A DNA stretch of 64,000 nt from positions 1-64,000 of the forward strand of contig NC_088778.1 of the NCBI RefSeq assembly GCF_954871325.1, in the 5' to 3' direction. Below the pieces are notes generated by a model that made no database searches, had not been told where the DNA came from, and saw only the letters and a program-made list of their open reading frames with translations. Below are positions 24,229 through 35,555 of the stretch, in pieces (position 1 is the stretch's first letter; the number at the start of each line of letters is the position of its first letter). The stretch is from Gordionus sp. m RMFG-2023. Taxonomy: Eukaryota; Nematomorpha; Gordioida; Chordodea; Parachordodidae. The translations under genes and the position numbers were made by a program.

Positions 24229-24275
24229 TGGTGCCACGGGTAGCTGACCCCTTCTCAGCAGAGGTCAGTAGGCAC
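24229..24275 (+). other. Primer-site-like motif with a GC-richer hairpin
   Basis: Starts tggtgccacggg, of the form expected for an LTR element primer binding site. The same stretch can fold: gtgcc (24231-24235) with ggcac (24271-24275), and ctgacc (24244-24249) with ggtcag (24263-24268). It stands out as a GC-rich island. It could also be a short exon, since atggtgccacgggtagctga is open for about 20 codons. Confidence 0.35.
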
Positions 24276-25964
24276 TATTTTGAGTTTTTTATATAATATA
24301 TAATGTTGGATTTTATATAGTTTTTAAAAAGTTAATTTATAATATTTTATATCTTTTTCTTTATTTTAAATAGATTTTTAATTCATCACTATTGGAAGAG
24401 ACCAAAGGGTAAACGCTTTGCGTTGCCACCATTTAAAAATTGGAGGACTATAAATAAGAATTGTTGAATAAATATAAAATACTTTTCAAATATAATAATA
24501 ATCATAATATAAATCTCTACACACATATATATATAATATTTTTAAGGTAAATTAATTAAAAGTATTTGATTAATAAAATTAAATAAGTAAAATTAAAATA
24601 AGTAAAATTAAAATAAGAAAAATAAAAGTAAAATAAAATTAATCAATTAAATAATATAATCATATTCGCAACACAAATATATTATCAATATTCTGGAAAT
24701 ATTGATTAAAAAAGACTAATTTAAATTTCTTATCTGAAAAATTAATTACCCTCAGAAAATTTATGATAAAATTTTAGCTATAAAGAGTCCATTCTAATTT
24801 TTATAAATTATAAAATATTACTTGATCGATAAGCATCGTATTATTTAGGCTTGAACAAAGTTCTATAAGTTTTTTAAATTATATATAATATATAATGATT
24901 AAATAATAATCTAAAAATCAAATAATATATTATATTTATTTTGATTCTAATCTAAAAGTACAAGACAAAAAATTTATGAAAATAAATTCCTCTCTCCTTG
25001 CAAAACCCACCTCTACCCCCCTCCTTCCACCTTTCTAAAAGATTCTCGTTCTTCGGTTACGATATTTATCTAATTTGTTATTTTATTCTAGCTTTCACGA
25101 GTTATGCCTTCGTATTTTTCCCCATTTTAATTTATAATTGATGATGTTGCTTATTACTTTATAAGCTAAGTGAAGGTTGCCTCTCTGCTGTTTACCCAAC
25201 GTTTGTATACTCTTACCTAAGTTTCCGACATTTTTTTATATTTTTTCATTATATGTTCATATCATTTTATTTACGATGATTATTGTTTTTATGAGTATTA
25301 CCTTTAAATTTATTTATATTTCGTATCTTGTCCTTCTTGGTTCCCCATCTATCATCCTCACAATTTTATTTCCATAATCTCTAAGCTTCTATAGTTTGAT
25401 TTTTTGCTTAACCATGTTTCTGAATATTTATTATCGAACTGCATATTTTCTTCTTTAATTTACCAACAAAATCATGATCAAATTCAAAAATTATGATTTA
25501 GGAATAACAAATAAACATTAGTTGATAATATTCATGGTTGTTACCAACTGTTTAAAATTAGTCTCTAACATATTAAAATTGTTTTAAAAATTTTATACAT
25601 GAAGAGTGACTTTAAAAATGATTAATTAGAATCATTTTACTAATTATAGCCTTTAATCTATAAATATTGTTTATTTTTACTTAACCCCAATCCCTAGCAG
25701 GGTAAATTTCATATTGCCAAAAAAATGAAAAATATATTGTTTTTAAATAGCAGCGGGACCATCTTCTAGAGGTCTTTTTTCTTACCGCAATTAAATATAA
25801 TTATAAAATATTAAATATTATAAATCACAATTCATGAATAATTTTGATTTTAAAATCGTTATTTAGTCGTGTATTATAGAAGAATTTCAATCATTCTGGA
25901 ATTTAAAGCAGAAAGAATAATTTTTCAAGGCTAATAATAAATTTATATAATTATAAATAATAAT
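24276..25964. other. Unassigned AT-rich DNA
   Basis: No gene recognised. A short open stretch near 24390-24460 (HYWKRPKGKRFALPPF) is unusually charged, but has no family match that I can name. The 25177-25377 frame is hydrophobic by composition only. Confidence 0.35.
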
Positions 25965-26022
25965 TAGTGTTGTTAATTGAACCAATTTTTACGGCTAACT
26001 CAATATTTCACCCAGAAAAATA
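25965..26022. mobile_element. hAT-type MITE, partial copy 4
   Basis: Begins tagtgttgttaattg and continues acggctaactcaatatttc..., matching the left end of copies 1 and 3. Similarity stops after about 58 bp and no right end is found, so this is a truncated copy. Confidence 0.6.
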
Positions 26023-26292
26023 GACAAATTCACATACAAAAAGTCTCTATTTTTTCCAATCTTTTGAATACAGATAATGCAGTATAATTATGGCAGTAAT
26101 TCTTTTGTCAGTATACTTTTGCTGTTTCTCTTGCCTTTTTATTATATTAAAATGTGTAAAATTTTAACTTCCATAATTACTTCTCCCGGAGTGTATACCA
26201 AAATTTAACAATTGATGCAGAGTTCAGATTAAACATACCATGATAAATTGAATTAGAATAAGAATAAGAATAATAATTCAAAAAAGATTTCT

Positions 26293-26420
26293 GATCTAAT
26301 ATAAATTAGCTCTAATATAAATTAGCTCTAATATAAATTAGCTCTAATATAAATTAGCTCTAATATAAATTAGCTCTAATATAAATTAGCTCTAATATAA
26401 ATTAGCTCTAATATAAATAT
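26293..26420 (+). repeat. 16-bp tandem repeat, about eight units
   Basis: Near-perfect array of ctctaatataaattag. Each unit contains the inverted pair ctaat/attag, so single strands could fold into a row of small hairpins. The units are almost identical, pointing to recent expansion. Confidence 0.92.
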
Positions 26421-28261
26421 TAAAAATATTAAAGAAAAGGTATCACTTATCGTCAAAGATTTTCAAAATAAATTGCACCGAAGCCATTTTAAAACAGGGT
26501 TCGATAAAATTTCCTGGTTTGGTTCCTATTTTCAATATCTAAACATGGTATTTTGAAAAAATTGAATTTGCCAAGGGATTCGTGTTTGCTTCGAAATTTT
26601 AGAGAGGCTTAGAGGGACTATTATAATATTTATTAATCATGTATATTATGTAGTAGTTAATAAATAGCTTGAAGTTATTATTTTTCCCATAAAACGTATT
26701 TTTTAGGTCCGCAATGAATATGTTTTATACTCACATTTTATAATATTTTCAGAAGATTAAAATTAATTATTAGCTTAAACTTTGATCTAAGCAAGAATTA
26801 TCATCAAATGATTTTAATTTTGAAATTAAAAAAAATTAAAAATCTTGGAAAAATGTATTTGATTCTCCAATTATATGTGAATATGTATCAACAATAATAT
26901 AAATTAAAACAATAAATGAAAGTTAAAGACATTTCTAAATGAAGTTAGAAAAATAATTTATCTATCATTGAAAGAATATCATGGATTAATTAATAAATAT
27001 TTCGTTTACGATACAAGACATTTTGAAACTTAACCACCTGGTAGTCCCAAAAATAAAACAACCATAAGAAAATATATAAAATATATTGGCTAGTGGAAAA
27101 AAAGAGATGACAAAGAGACTTATGAGAAATAAGCCTGGGGCTATAAATATTCGTCAAATTTACAGTTTGAAAGTTTTAAATATCCACAGAAAAAATATTT
27201 TTCCTAGGTGAAACTGGAATCCACCTGCATGTGGCATCAGTTTATGCCTAGCCCACATATAATTTTCTCCCGACTATAAAGATCTCATCTTAGAAGTTTA
27301 AAAATGTTAGCTTCCTTTGCACAATTTGAATAATTAAAGATAAAATATTGCCAATATTATTGAGCTCTTTCGTGGATTCATTCCATATGATTTTACAAAC
27401 TTTTACAATCATATGCAACAATATTTGGATTTTGGTTATGGCGGAAAGCCGATTAATTAGGTAATCTCTAATAATTAATATTGAATTGGGCAAGAATTGA
27501 ATATATTTATTAAAGTGGTACTTTCGGTAAAAGTTAATTGAATATAAAAATATTTGATATTATTTTAACAAGAATTAACTTTTACAATTATCGATACATT
27601 AAATATTTGATTTATAGCCAGTAAAACAATACACAAACAGGTAATATAATATTATAAATAAAAGACCATTAAAATATAAAGTAGAATATATATAATATTA
27701 CTACATTAATAATTTTAATTTTTACTGTTTTATATTCTAAAATGTTATTATCTACGAAGTCGAAGAACATATGGAATGATTAACTTTAAACATAATTTTT
27801 TATATACCTATTATTTTATTGAAATTATTTTGAAATAGAATATATATATATCATATTTTTATCGAAATAAATTGATTTAAATTTAAAGAAAAGAAATATT
27901 AAAAAATTTTAAAATTTAAAATTTAATAAAACATTTTTATTCATAAAATATCTCAAAAAAATTTTTACAAAATATATTTGGAGTTTTAAAAAAAGTTAAT
28001 TAAAAATTCTTTTTGGGAATTCTCAGAGAAATTTATATTTTGAAAAGGAATTTTAATTTTATTTTAAAGAAATTCAATTTATGTATAATATATTTCATAG
28101 GTAAACAAAGTTTTTGGCTTAAACATTATTTACTCCTAAATTTATTATATTCTATCTGTTCTAGGTATATGTATATTATTATTATTGTTATTAATTTAAA
28201 AGAAAATATTATTGATTTTTTTTAATGTATTAATATTTATTATTATTATTATTATATTATT
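26421..28261. other. Unassigned AT-rich DNA
   Basis: No gene, RNA or repeat recognised. The reading frames at 27290-27493 (minus) and 28013-28225 (plus) have only AT-driven composition. Confidence 0.35.
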
Positions 28262-28400
28262 ATTCGAGTATTTTAGTTTTGAAGAATAAAAGATTTTGTT
28301 AATAATTCCAAGAGTAAATGATTCGAGTATTTTAGTTTTGAAGAATAAAAGATTTTGTTAATAATTCCAAAAGTAAATGATTCGAGTGTAATAATTCCAA
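28262..28400 (+). repeat. 59-bp tandem repeat, two full units and a partial
   Basis: Units starting attcgagtattttag at 28262 and 28321, with a partial third at 28380. They sit just upstream of the gag-like fossil and a tggtgcctac motif (28421), so they may belong to an LTR end. Confidence 0.75.
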
Positions 28401-28420
28401 GGAAAAATATAATCTCAAAA

Positions 28421-29890
28421 GTGGTGCCTACAATTAAAAGATACCTGTATTTAAAAAAAAATTAATCCGGAAGATCAATGACTACCATTACGAAACAAGC
28501 CAGAAAATTATAAAAGGAAAAAGGAAATTCGTTAAAAAAAAGGTTAAATTTGATTATTTTTTTTTTGAAATTTTATGTATTATTGTGTATTAATAATTTT
28601 CGGAATAATTTCGGTATTGTATATTTTATCATTTAAGACAGTGAAATTTTTTTGATAAAATTATTGATAAGTTTATTATAGAGTTAAAGAATTTTAGATT
28701 TGAAAATTAAGAATTTAAAGTAAAAATAATTTTAAGGAAATGCTAAATCGCAAAAGTATTAAGACCAACAATTATTTTGAGGTCAAAAATGTTGAGCCGT
28801 TAAGAATGTATTTTGGAATATTAGTGGTTTTTATATTATGGGTTGTAATATATTTTTGGTATAAGAAAAGAAATGGGAATAAAGATATAAATCGAGTAAG
28901 AATGTTAGAGCAAGTGGAAAGGGAGAAAAATAAAAAAATTGAATAATTTAAGAGGAATATTGAAAATTTATTTAATGAAATATATATGGTGAAAAATGAA
29001 AATGAAAAAAAGGAAATATTAAAAACAGATATCGTCAGAGATTCTGAAAAAAAATGTATATGATATTGATATTAATAAAACAGATTTCGTTAGAGAGTCT
29101 GAAAAAAGAGAAAATGGAAAAATTAGAGAAAATGAAAAAAAAGAGGAAAAGGAAATTAAAAAAATGGAACATAAAAAAAAGGAGGTTAATATTGAAGAAA
29201 TGAGAAGAGAAATGAGGGAAGAATGGGAAGAAGGAAATAGAGAAAAAAGAAATGGAAGAAAGGAAGAAAATAGAAAAATTGGAGTTGATTAAAAAGGAAA
29301 AAGAGATGTTGAGAACAGAAATGACAGAAATGAAAATTAAAATAGAAGAATTGGAAAAGAAAAATGAAGGAAAAGGAGTGTATAGGAATGATGAAAGGGA
29401 AAATAAAAAGTGTTATAATTGTGGGAAGTTTGGACATATCAGTAGGGGTTGTAATGAAAGGAGAAATCCAAATGTGTTAACCATAATTTGTAAAAGGTGT
29501 GGGAATAAAGGGCATAAAACTGAGGAGTGTTATGTTCCGGCGTACAAATTGTTGAATGAAAATCAAAAGGCTTGTGGAAATTGTGGAAATTTTGGTCATG
29601 GTCATGATAAGTATTTAAGAATCAACAAGAAAATTCTAAAGCATTTCCGGCGGTAGAATATATAAAAAAAGGGGAAAAAAATATCTATGAAAAAAGGAAT
29701 GTTGAAGATGTAACGTTTCAAATGTCGTAACATTGGGCATGAGAGATTGTCCCGTCACATTACTATATGGTGGAGAGGAATCAATATGTGGGGTTATAAC
29801 ATCGGAAAACCCATTGGACAAGGGAAAAACTTTATTATTAGGAAATGTATTAAATATTGAATATAATTTAGAAATTGAAGAAAGGGGGAT
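28421..29890 (+). mobile_element. Gag-like fossil with zinc knuckles (LTR retroelement kin)
   Basis: Virus-like element remnant. A primer-site-like tggtgcctac is at about 28421. A short frame at 28740-28946 has one hydrophobic membrane-like segment followed by charged residues. A very E/K-rich, coiled-coil-like region follows. The frame at 29252-29656 ends in two CCHC zinc knuckles of the nucleocapsid type (CYNCGKFGHISRGC and CKRCGNKGHKTEEC) and a third, similar motif. This is a retroelement Gag arrangement, although a membrane segment is unusual there. The element is broken in several places, and no polymerase was found next to it. Family not resolved. Confidence 0.6.
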
Positions 29891-29892
29891 TT

Positions 29893-29995
29893 AATTTCCG
29901 GTGATTTTTTTTCCGGGGAATTAATTACCGGGGATTTATTTTCCGGGAATTTTTTTCCGGGAATTTTTTTCCGGGAAATTATATTCCTAGATTCT
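29893..29995. repeat. ttttccgggaat minisatellite, MULE-end-like
   Basis: Six to seven units of about 14 bp (ttttttccgggaat and ttccggggaatta). The same units form the outer ends of the MULE-like element at 52320-56146. Its right edge abuts ttgtgatttatata, the same target sequence at which the MULE-like element sits near 52311, so this may be a leftover MULE end. Confidence 0.65.
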
Positions 29996-31850
29996 TGTGA
30001 TTTATATAGAGAATTTTTTTTAATTTGTCCTATATATTAGGCAGTATATTTTAGTTTTTGATTAAATATGTGTAAAAATGTAATAATATGTATGATCCTT
30101 ATAAAAAAAATATATTGAAGGATTAAATCGATTACTTTCATATTTCTCTGTTAATTTAAATAAAAAATGAAAATGAAAATTTAGATAATTTGGAGGGATT
30201 TGTGAAAATTTTTTATTTGATTTTCCTCGTTTAATACAGGTATATATTAAAATTTATAATTTACCATCAAGAGTTTTTATTTTTTCTAAAATTATAAGTA
30301 GATAAAGATTATAAAAAGAGTAAATCATTCGAATACATAAGATTGAGGCAATTTTTTTTGAATAGAAAAACGGAAAAATATAAAGTGATATCTTCTGTCT
30401 CGTTATTAAATTTTTTTGAAATAATATTAACTAGCATTGAAAAAAATGAATTATAGGGAGCATCTGATGTTAAATATTCGCACTTAAAGTAAATATAAGA
30501 ATTTTCATTTAAATATATGATTTTTATATTAAAGGAATGCTACTCATATAAAAATGTTAATATATTATACTACAATGTAAAATAAATGAAATAACAAAAA
30601 TCATTCTACAAAGTAAAGACTACTTTACGGTAAAAAATTAATTTAAACGTAATATATTAACATACACAATTTAAAATTGGCGAGTGACAAATTTAATTGT
30701 GATTTATATATTATAAATATTTTTAGAGAAATTTTTTCAATTTGTTCTACATATTGGGCAGAATATTTTTGTTTATGATTAAATATGTCTAAAAATTTTA
30801 GTATGTAAATAAAAACATTTTTGAATTAAGAATAGGAAGTGATAAACGGATATCAAGATTAATATTGAGTCAAATATATTAATTTATATCTCTAATATAT
30901 ATTTTTTGTTAAAGTTTTTACTAATCTATTAAATATAATATGGTTATTAGTAGAAGGAGGATTAATTGGGGAAGGGGGGTGTCATCAATTTATAAAAATC
31001 ATGTAATAATATGTATGATCTTTATGGAAAAAAAATATATATAAGGATTAAAACGATTTATTTCTCTGTTAATATAAATAAAAAATGAAAATTATTATCA
31101 GAAGAATAATTAGTATAAAAAAATATAAAATATTATATTATCTTTATTGAATTAATATAGAAATTATTTCGATAACTAGTCTCCTAAAATGAAATTGAAA
31201 TAGGTTTTGCAAATCAATAATCTTTTATAGTATAAACACAATTAATTAATTTTATAAATACTATCAAAATATAATACAAGCATTGACTATAAAAAATTAA
31301 TATTGGATCAATTATAAAATGACAGATAAAAGTCTAAGTCCATATTGCCTTACACTATAATATATAAAGGAAAATAAATTTGGTCTTCATAGTTCAACAT
31401 CTGGTTACCCAATATCCAAACGACAGGCTACACCTCTTAGTAAAATACCATCTAGCACATTACATATACCCACTTATATCAAATGGATTTAACTAAATCA
31501 TCTTATGACTTTTATAATAATTTGACAAATTCATAATAATAATTTTCAATATGATTCTATAAAAAAAAAATCATAATTTAATTTTGTAATGATCTTGATC
31601 TATCACGAGCTAAAAAAACTCATGAATAAATACTTCTCATATCTAAAATGGCATTCATAAATATAATACTAATAGAATCCTCTCTTATTTGTTCAATCAA
31701 CATTACAAGATTGTAATAATTTATTATTATAGGAAAGGTTATTCCATTTTAATTAACATCCCTTAGTAGTAGAAGGCAAAGATAGTTCCATATCAAATTC
31801 TATCAAAGATAATTTGTAAAATTTTTAAATAATAAAAAGATATGAATTAC
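29996..31850 (+). repeat. Repeat R, copy 1
   Basis: AT-rich, non-coding repeat found beside every Gypsy/LINE unit in the right half. It contains two internal direct repeats of about 400-480 bp, starting ttgtgatttatata at about 29996 and 30701, each with a ttgggcag/ttaggcag motif and a ggtgtcatcaattta motif. Its 3' end (cgacaggctacacctcttag...) runs straight into the LINE fragment. Confidence 0.7.
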
Positions 31851-32770
31851 ATTACATTTTCACTACCTTTTTGTTATACCCTTATACAAACACCTAATAA
31901 GTGATATTGCTCTCTCATGCAAACTCAATCTACACGTTTTGTACCTTTACGATTGTACTATCGGGGACCATTTCTTCAATCCATTATTGTCTAAATATAT
32001 TCAACAAACACTTTGATAAAAATAATTTATCCTTAAATATAAATGAATGCGAAATTTATCCTTTTCCGCCTCCAACAGACACCATATTTAATAACTTTAA
32101 ACGGACACTCTTACAAGATTTCAGTATATTAGGAACCCCATTGGGAGGTGCAGAGGGAGGTTTTAATTTTATAAATAATCATCTTAAATCACTATTCCCC
32201 AAACTATCGATCTCAAAAATATTACCCATCCATCAAGCATATTAGATTCTCAAAAACGCCCTTTTATTACCACAAATCCAGTATTGTTTAAAAACTTCTG
32301 GTACATTCTCTTTTGAAATTCTTCTAAAAGAAGACGAACAAAAGACATTACAAATGAAGACAGAGTTATTAAACATAAAACTCGATTCTAAATCATGGCT
32401 TCAAGCAACCTCCATTGTAAATCCGGAGGACTAGGCCTAAGATCGCCATTAATTATAGCCCTTGTTTCCTTCATCTCATTAACCTTATTAGTAAAAAATA
32501 GTACCTCGCAAATTATTACCAACGATAAATATAATTTATTAGATGAGGCCTTACGTTGTTGGAATATTAATGTCTTACCAAACACAGCCCCACCAGATTC
32601 AACGAAACAAAAAGATTGGGATCAAGGATTGGTATCTCATTCCTTAGCTTACCTCAACTTGAGCTATGACCACCAATATAAATCCCTCCTAAGATCACTT
32701 AATTTCAACAACTCTGGCCATGAATGGTTAGATTCAAATCCCAGCATTTTAAATAACCATCAATAGATAA
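31850..32770 (+). pseudogene. LINE (non-LTR) reverse transcriptase fragment, copy 1
   Basis: The frame 31901-32245 carries RT motifs typical of LINEs: LSLNINECEIYPF followed by FSILGTPLGG. The region around 32280-32420 encodes LLKEDEQK and DSKSWLQAT, and the frame 32395-32766 starts with SGGLGLRSP, the conserved GGLG(L/I)R motif after the RT thumb of many LINEs. At least two frame changes separate these parts, so the ORF is broken. The upstream RT catalytic core (FADD) was not seen. The 3' end is replaced at about 32793 by a sequence shared with 42510 and 59982. Two longer 3' copies lie at 39600 and 46570. Confidence 0.72.
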
Positions 32771-32792
32771 CTACGCTTTTCGATATGCAATT

Positions 32793-33450
32793 TAGACATA
32801 AATGGGAAGCATTTTAGAAATAAAACAAGGATATTTATAATTATATGCAGACAAGTATGGCTCATCATTCAATCCGCTCTTAAAAGCGATCAATATTCAC
32901 AGAGGTGATCTAACAGGGGTATCCTGTAGATTCTCCTATATTCTATCTATCATTAACAAGAGCTTTGGCATAAATAATGTCTGGAACACATTTATTTATT
33001 AAAATTGCAGAGTTGGAAAATGTCTTTACAGAGTATGGGATTTCTAATAAACTAATTGCTACTGTTACGGATAATGCCTCCAATTTTGGCCAATCAATTA
33101 GTAAATATAGTGTAAAATTTTATAATCTTGACAATGATTTTGACGATAAGGATGACCTAATAGAATTTAATGAAATCAATTATGGTTAGTATCGATTTAA
33201 AAAAATATTTTATTATTATTTTACCCAGACAGCCTTTCTACAAAATCTAACTCAACACATCTTATATGGGTTAACTATGGAGTAATGGGAAAATGTACAA
33301 ATTATGGAATGCATGTGGAAGGTCCAAAATTTCTGAAATGATAAAGGATAACATTTCAGCTATGCATAACCAGGTGGAATAACCTATACTATAGTAAAAT
33401 ATTCATCGTTAAAATATAAGTTGTTCGTTTTTTTAAATTAAATTGTTAAT
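32793..33450 (+). pseudogene. hAT transposase fragment
   Basis: The frame 32977-33189 encodes YGISNKLIATVTDNASNFG, the second-Asp region of hAT transposases. A possible short intron (33185-33228, gttagt to cccag) follows. Farther on are KLWNACGRSKISEMI (about 33300-33360) and TRWNNLYYS (about 33371-33400), the typical hAT block upstream of the insertion domain. Frames are interrupted between these parts. The C-terminal dimerisation domain is absent. A paralogous copy lies at 60105-60360. It belongs to a different hAT lineage from the 17-kb element. Confidence 0.68.
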
Positions 33451-33959
33451 TTATTCATTTTTGGTGATGAATAATTTTTCTGATTATTTAGCGCAATCAT
33501 TCTTTTAATATATTATTATTATTATTTGTAAAAGATTATAATAAGGATTAATTATAAAAATTGTTTATGTCATATGTTTTTAAAATAATTATATTATCAA
33601 TCAATTTATATTTATTTTGTAGTCGATATAAAAGGAGTAGAAAACGAAATAAAATAATTGGTTTCCTTCCAAGATTTTTTGTTATGTTTCCAAAAATTAT
33701 TGTTCAAGGTGAAAACACAAAATAAAGAAGGAAAAAGTAAAAGAAAAAAAATTAGAAATGAAAAAAATTTATTATAAACTGTCCCATTTTTAAAGAAGCG
33801 TATATTGTTTATATTGATGCTTAACTTTCTTCTACCACACAATATTTATAATCTATTTAAAAAGGGTTTCTTAATCGAAAATAAATATTTAATTTAAATT
33901 TTTTTTTATTTAGCCCCATATACGTTATTCACTCGATGATATAAAACAAAGAAATTTTA
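33451..33959. other. AT-rich tail shared with 60360-60710
   Basis: Non-coding sequence following both hAT fragments (tttttctgattatttagcgc, ataaaaggagtagaaaacg...). Its first half resembles the left leader of the minisatellite blocks at 6810 and 21900 (cttttaatatattattattatt), so the blocks and this tail may descend from one hAT-associated sequence. Confidence 0.5.
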
Positions 33960-34130
33960 ATTAGTGTTGATACCTCAAAAGGAAATAGGATGTTAAGAAT
34001 CATTAAAATAGTTTTTCTGGTCAGGATACTGATCAAGATCATAGACATGGTACAAAAACCCTAAAGAATGCAAAAGGCGATCTATTGTTGATCAAAGCAT
34101 TGACAATAATTTTTACTTAAAGCCTTTAAC
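33960..34130 (+). pseudogene. Possible subtilase (peptidase S8) fragment
   Basis: SVDTSKGNRM (from 33963) resembles the catalytic-Asp motif region. In a neighbouring frame, SGQDTDQDHRHGTKT (about 34016-34060) resembles the catalytic-His motif D.DGHGTH of proteinase K-like subtilases. The distance is about 26 residues, against about 30 in proteinase K. The following AKGDLLLIKAL would fit the next strand. No Ser motif was found. One frame change and very short length make this a tentative call. Confidence 0.33.
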
Positions 34131-34139
34131 GCTTGCCGG

Positions 34140-35555
34140 CAAAGTGGATTTTTTACCAAAATTTAGATAATTTGGAGGGATTTTTGAAATTTTTTTATTT
34201 AATTTTCCTCGTTTATTAGAGGTATATAATTGCTTGGAAAATTTATAAATTATCATTAAGAGTGTTTATTTCGTCTAAAATTATGAAAAGTTAAAAATTA
34301 TAAGAAGAGGAAATCATTCGAATACATAAGATTGAGGCAATTTCTTTTGAATAGAAAAACGGAAAAATATAAAGTGATATCTTATTTTTCCTTATTAAAT
34401 TTTTTTTGAAATAATATTAACTACGTATAAAAAAATTAAAAATTTCAGCTTTGAATAATAGGGAGCAGAATCTAATATTAAAAATTCGCACTTATATTAA
34501 ATGTAAGAATTTTCATTTATATAAATTATCTTTATATAAAAGGAATGCTGCTTATAAAACACATTTAAAATTTTCGCCACAAAATTATATGCATCTTAAG
34601 TTAGTTTGAAAAAATAGATTATGTGACTCATTAATAGTCATATTTAATAAATGGTTTGAACCTTGTAGTAATTGCATAACTACAAGGGCAGAGCAGAGTT
34701 GTACATTTTATGGAGAATTAGTGCCCATACCATTTGTGGTTAAATGGGAGTTAATCAACTTAACTTCTCATTAAATATTTTATTAATTATTTTAAATATT
34801 CATTCTAATTATATATGTATTTTATGTTCTTCACCAATAATTAATAAAAATTGCATTTTATATTTGACTATAATAATTTAATTTTATAATGATAAAAAAT
34901 AATATATAAAGTATTTTGTATTGAATATTGATATTTTGAATGATACTAGTATCTTTATTTAAGATTCACTTATTTAAAACAATCTGTATCTCTCTAGATT
35001 CTTTTTCCAAAGAACCTCCCCAACTCTGATTTATTATGTTATTAAAGTTTTATTAATAAAATTTTTATATTATAAATTTAAATATTTTTAAAATATGTTT
35101 TTTTAAAAAATATGGTATTTGGATAAAATAAAAAAAATTTTTCTATAATTATTCGTCTAAATTGAAATTCTAATAATTTTTGCAAATCAATAATCTTTTA
35201 ATCAGCATAATTAATTAATTAAATAAATACTATCAAAATATAAATGCCGACAAGCTAAAAATATAATATTGGATCAATTTTAAATGACTCAAAAAGACTA
35301 ATGCATATAGCCTTAGACTTAAATTTATAAATAAGGGAAACTAAATGTGGCCAAGTTCCAACATCTGGATCCAGGATCTAAACTACAGGCTCCACCTCAT
35401 ATTAGTATAAAAATTACATATACCCACTGATTTTAAACAGGAAAATAAAAATAATATAACTAAATCATCTAATGACTTTTATAATAATTTAACAACTTTC
35501 CCAGATAATAATAATTTTCAATATGATACGTTTTAAACCATAATTTATCACCGAC
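34140..35555 (+). repeat. Repeat R, copy 2 (partial)
   Basis: Matches R from 'atttagataatttggaggga' onward (about 34163) and includes the aactacaggctccacctc-type 3' end near 35380. It is diverged from copy 1 and lies left of Gypsy copy A; an equivalent short piece lies left of Gypsy copy D (about 60770-60940). Confidence 0.6.

Noticed and set aside
25177-25377. Small membrane protein
   Set aside because: Hydrophobicity follows from TTT/ATT-rich composition; no conserved motif and no gene context.
26293-26420. CRISPR array
   Set aside because: Contiguous 16-bp tandem repeat with no spacers, in a eukaryotic context.
29186-29437. Phe-rich minus-strand frame
   Set aside because: Antisense of the E/K-rich coiled-coil-like region; GAA/AAA codons read backwards as TTC/TTT.
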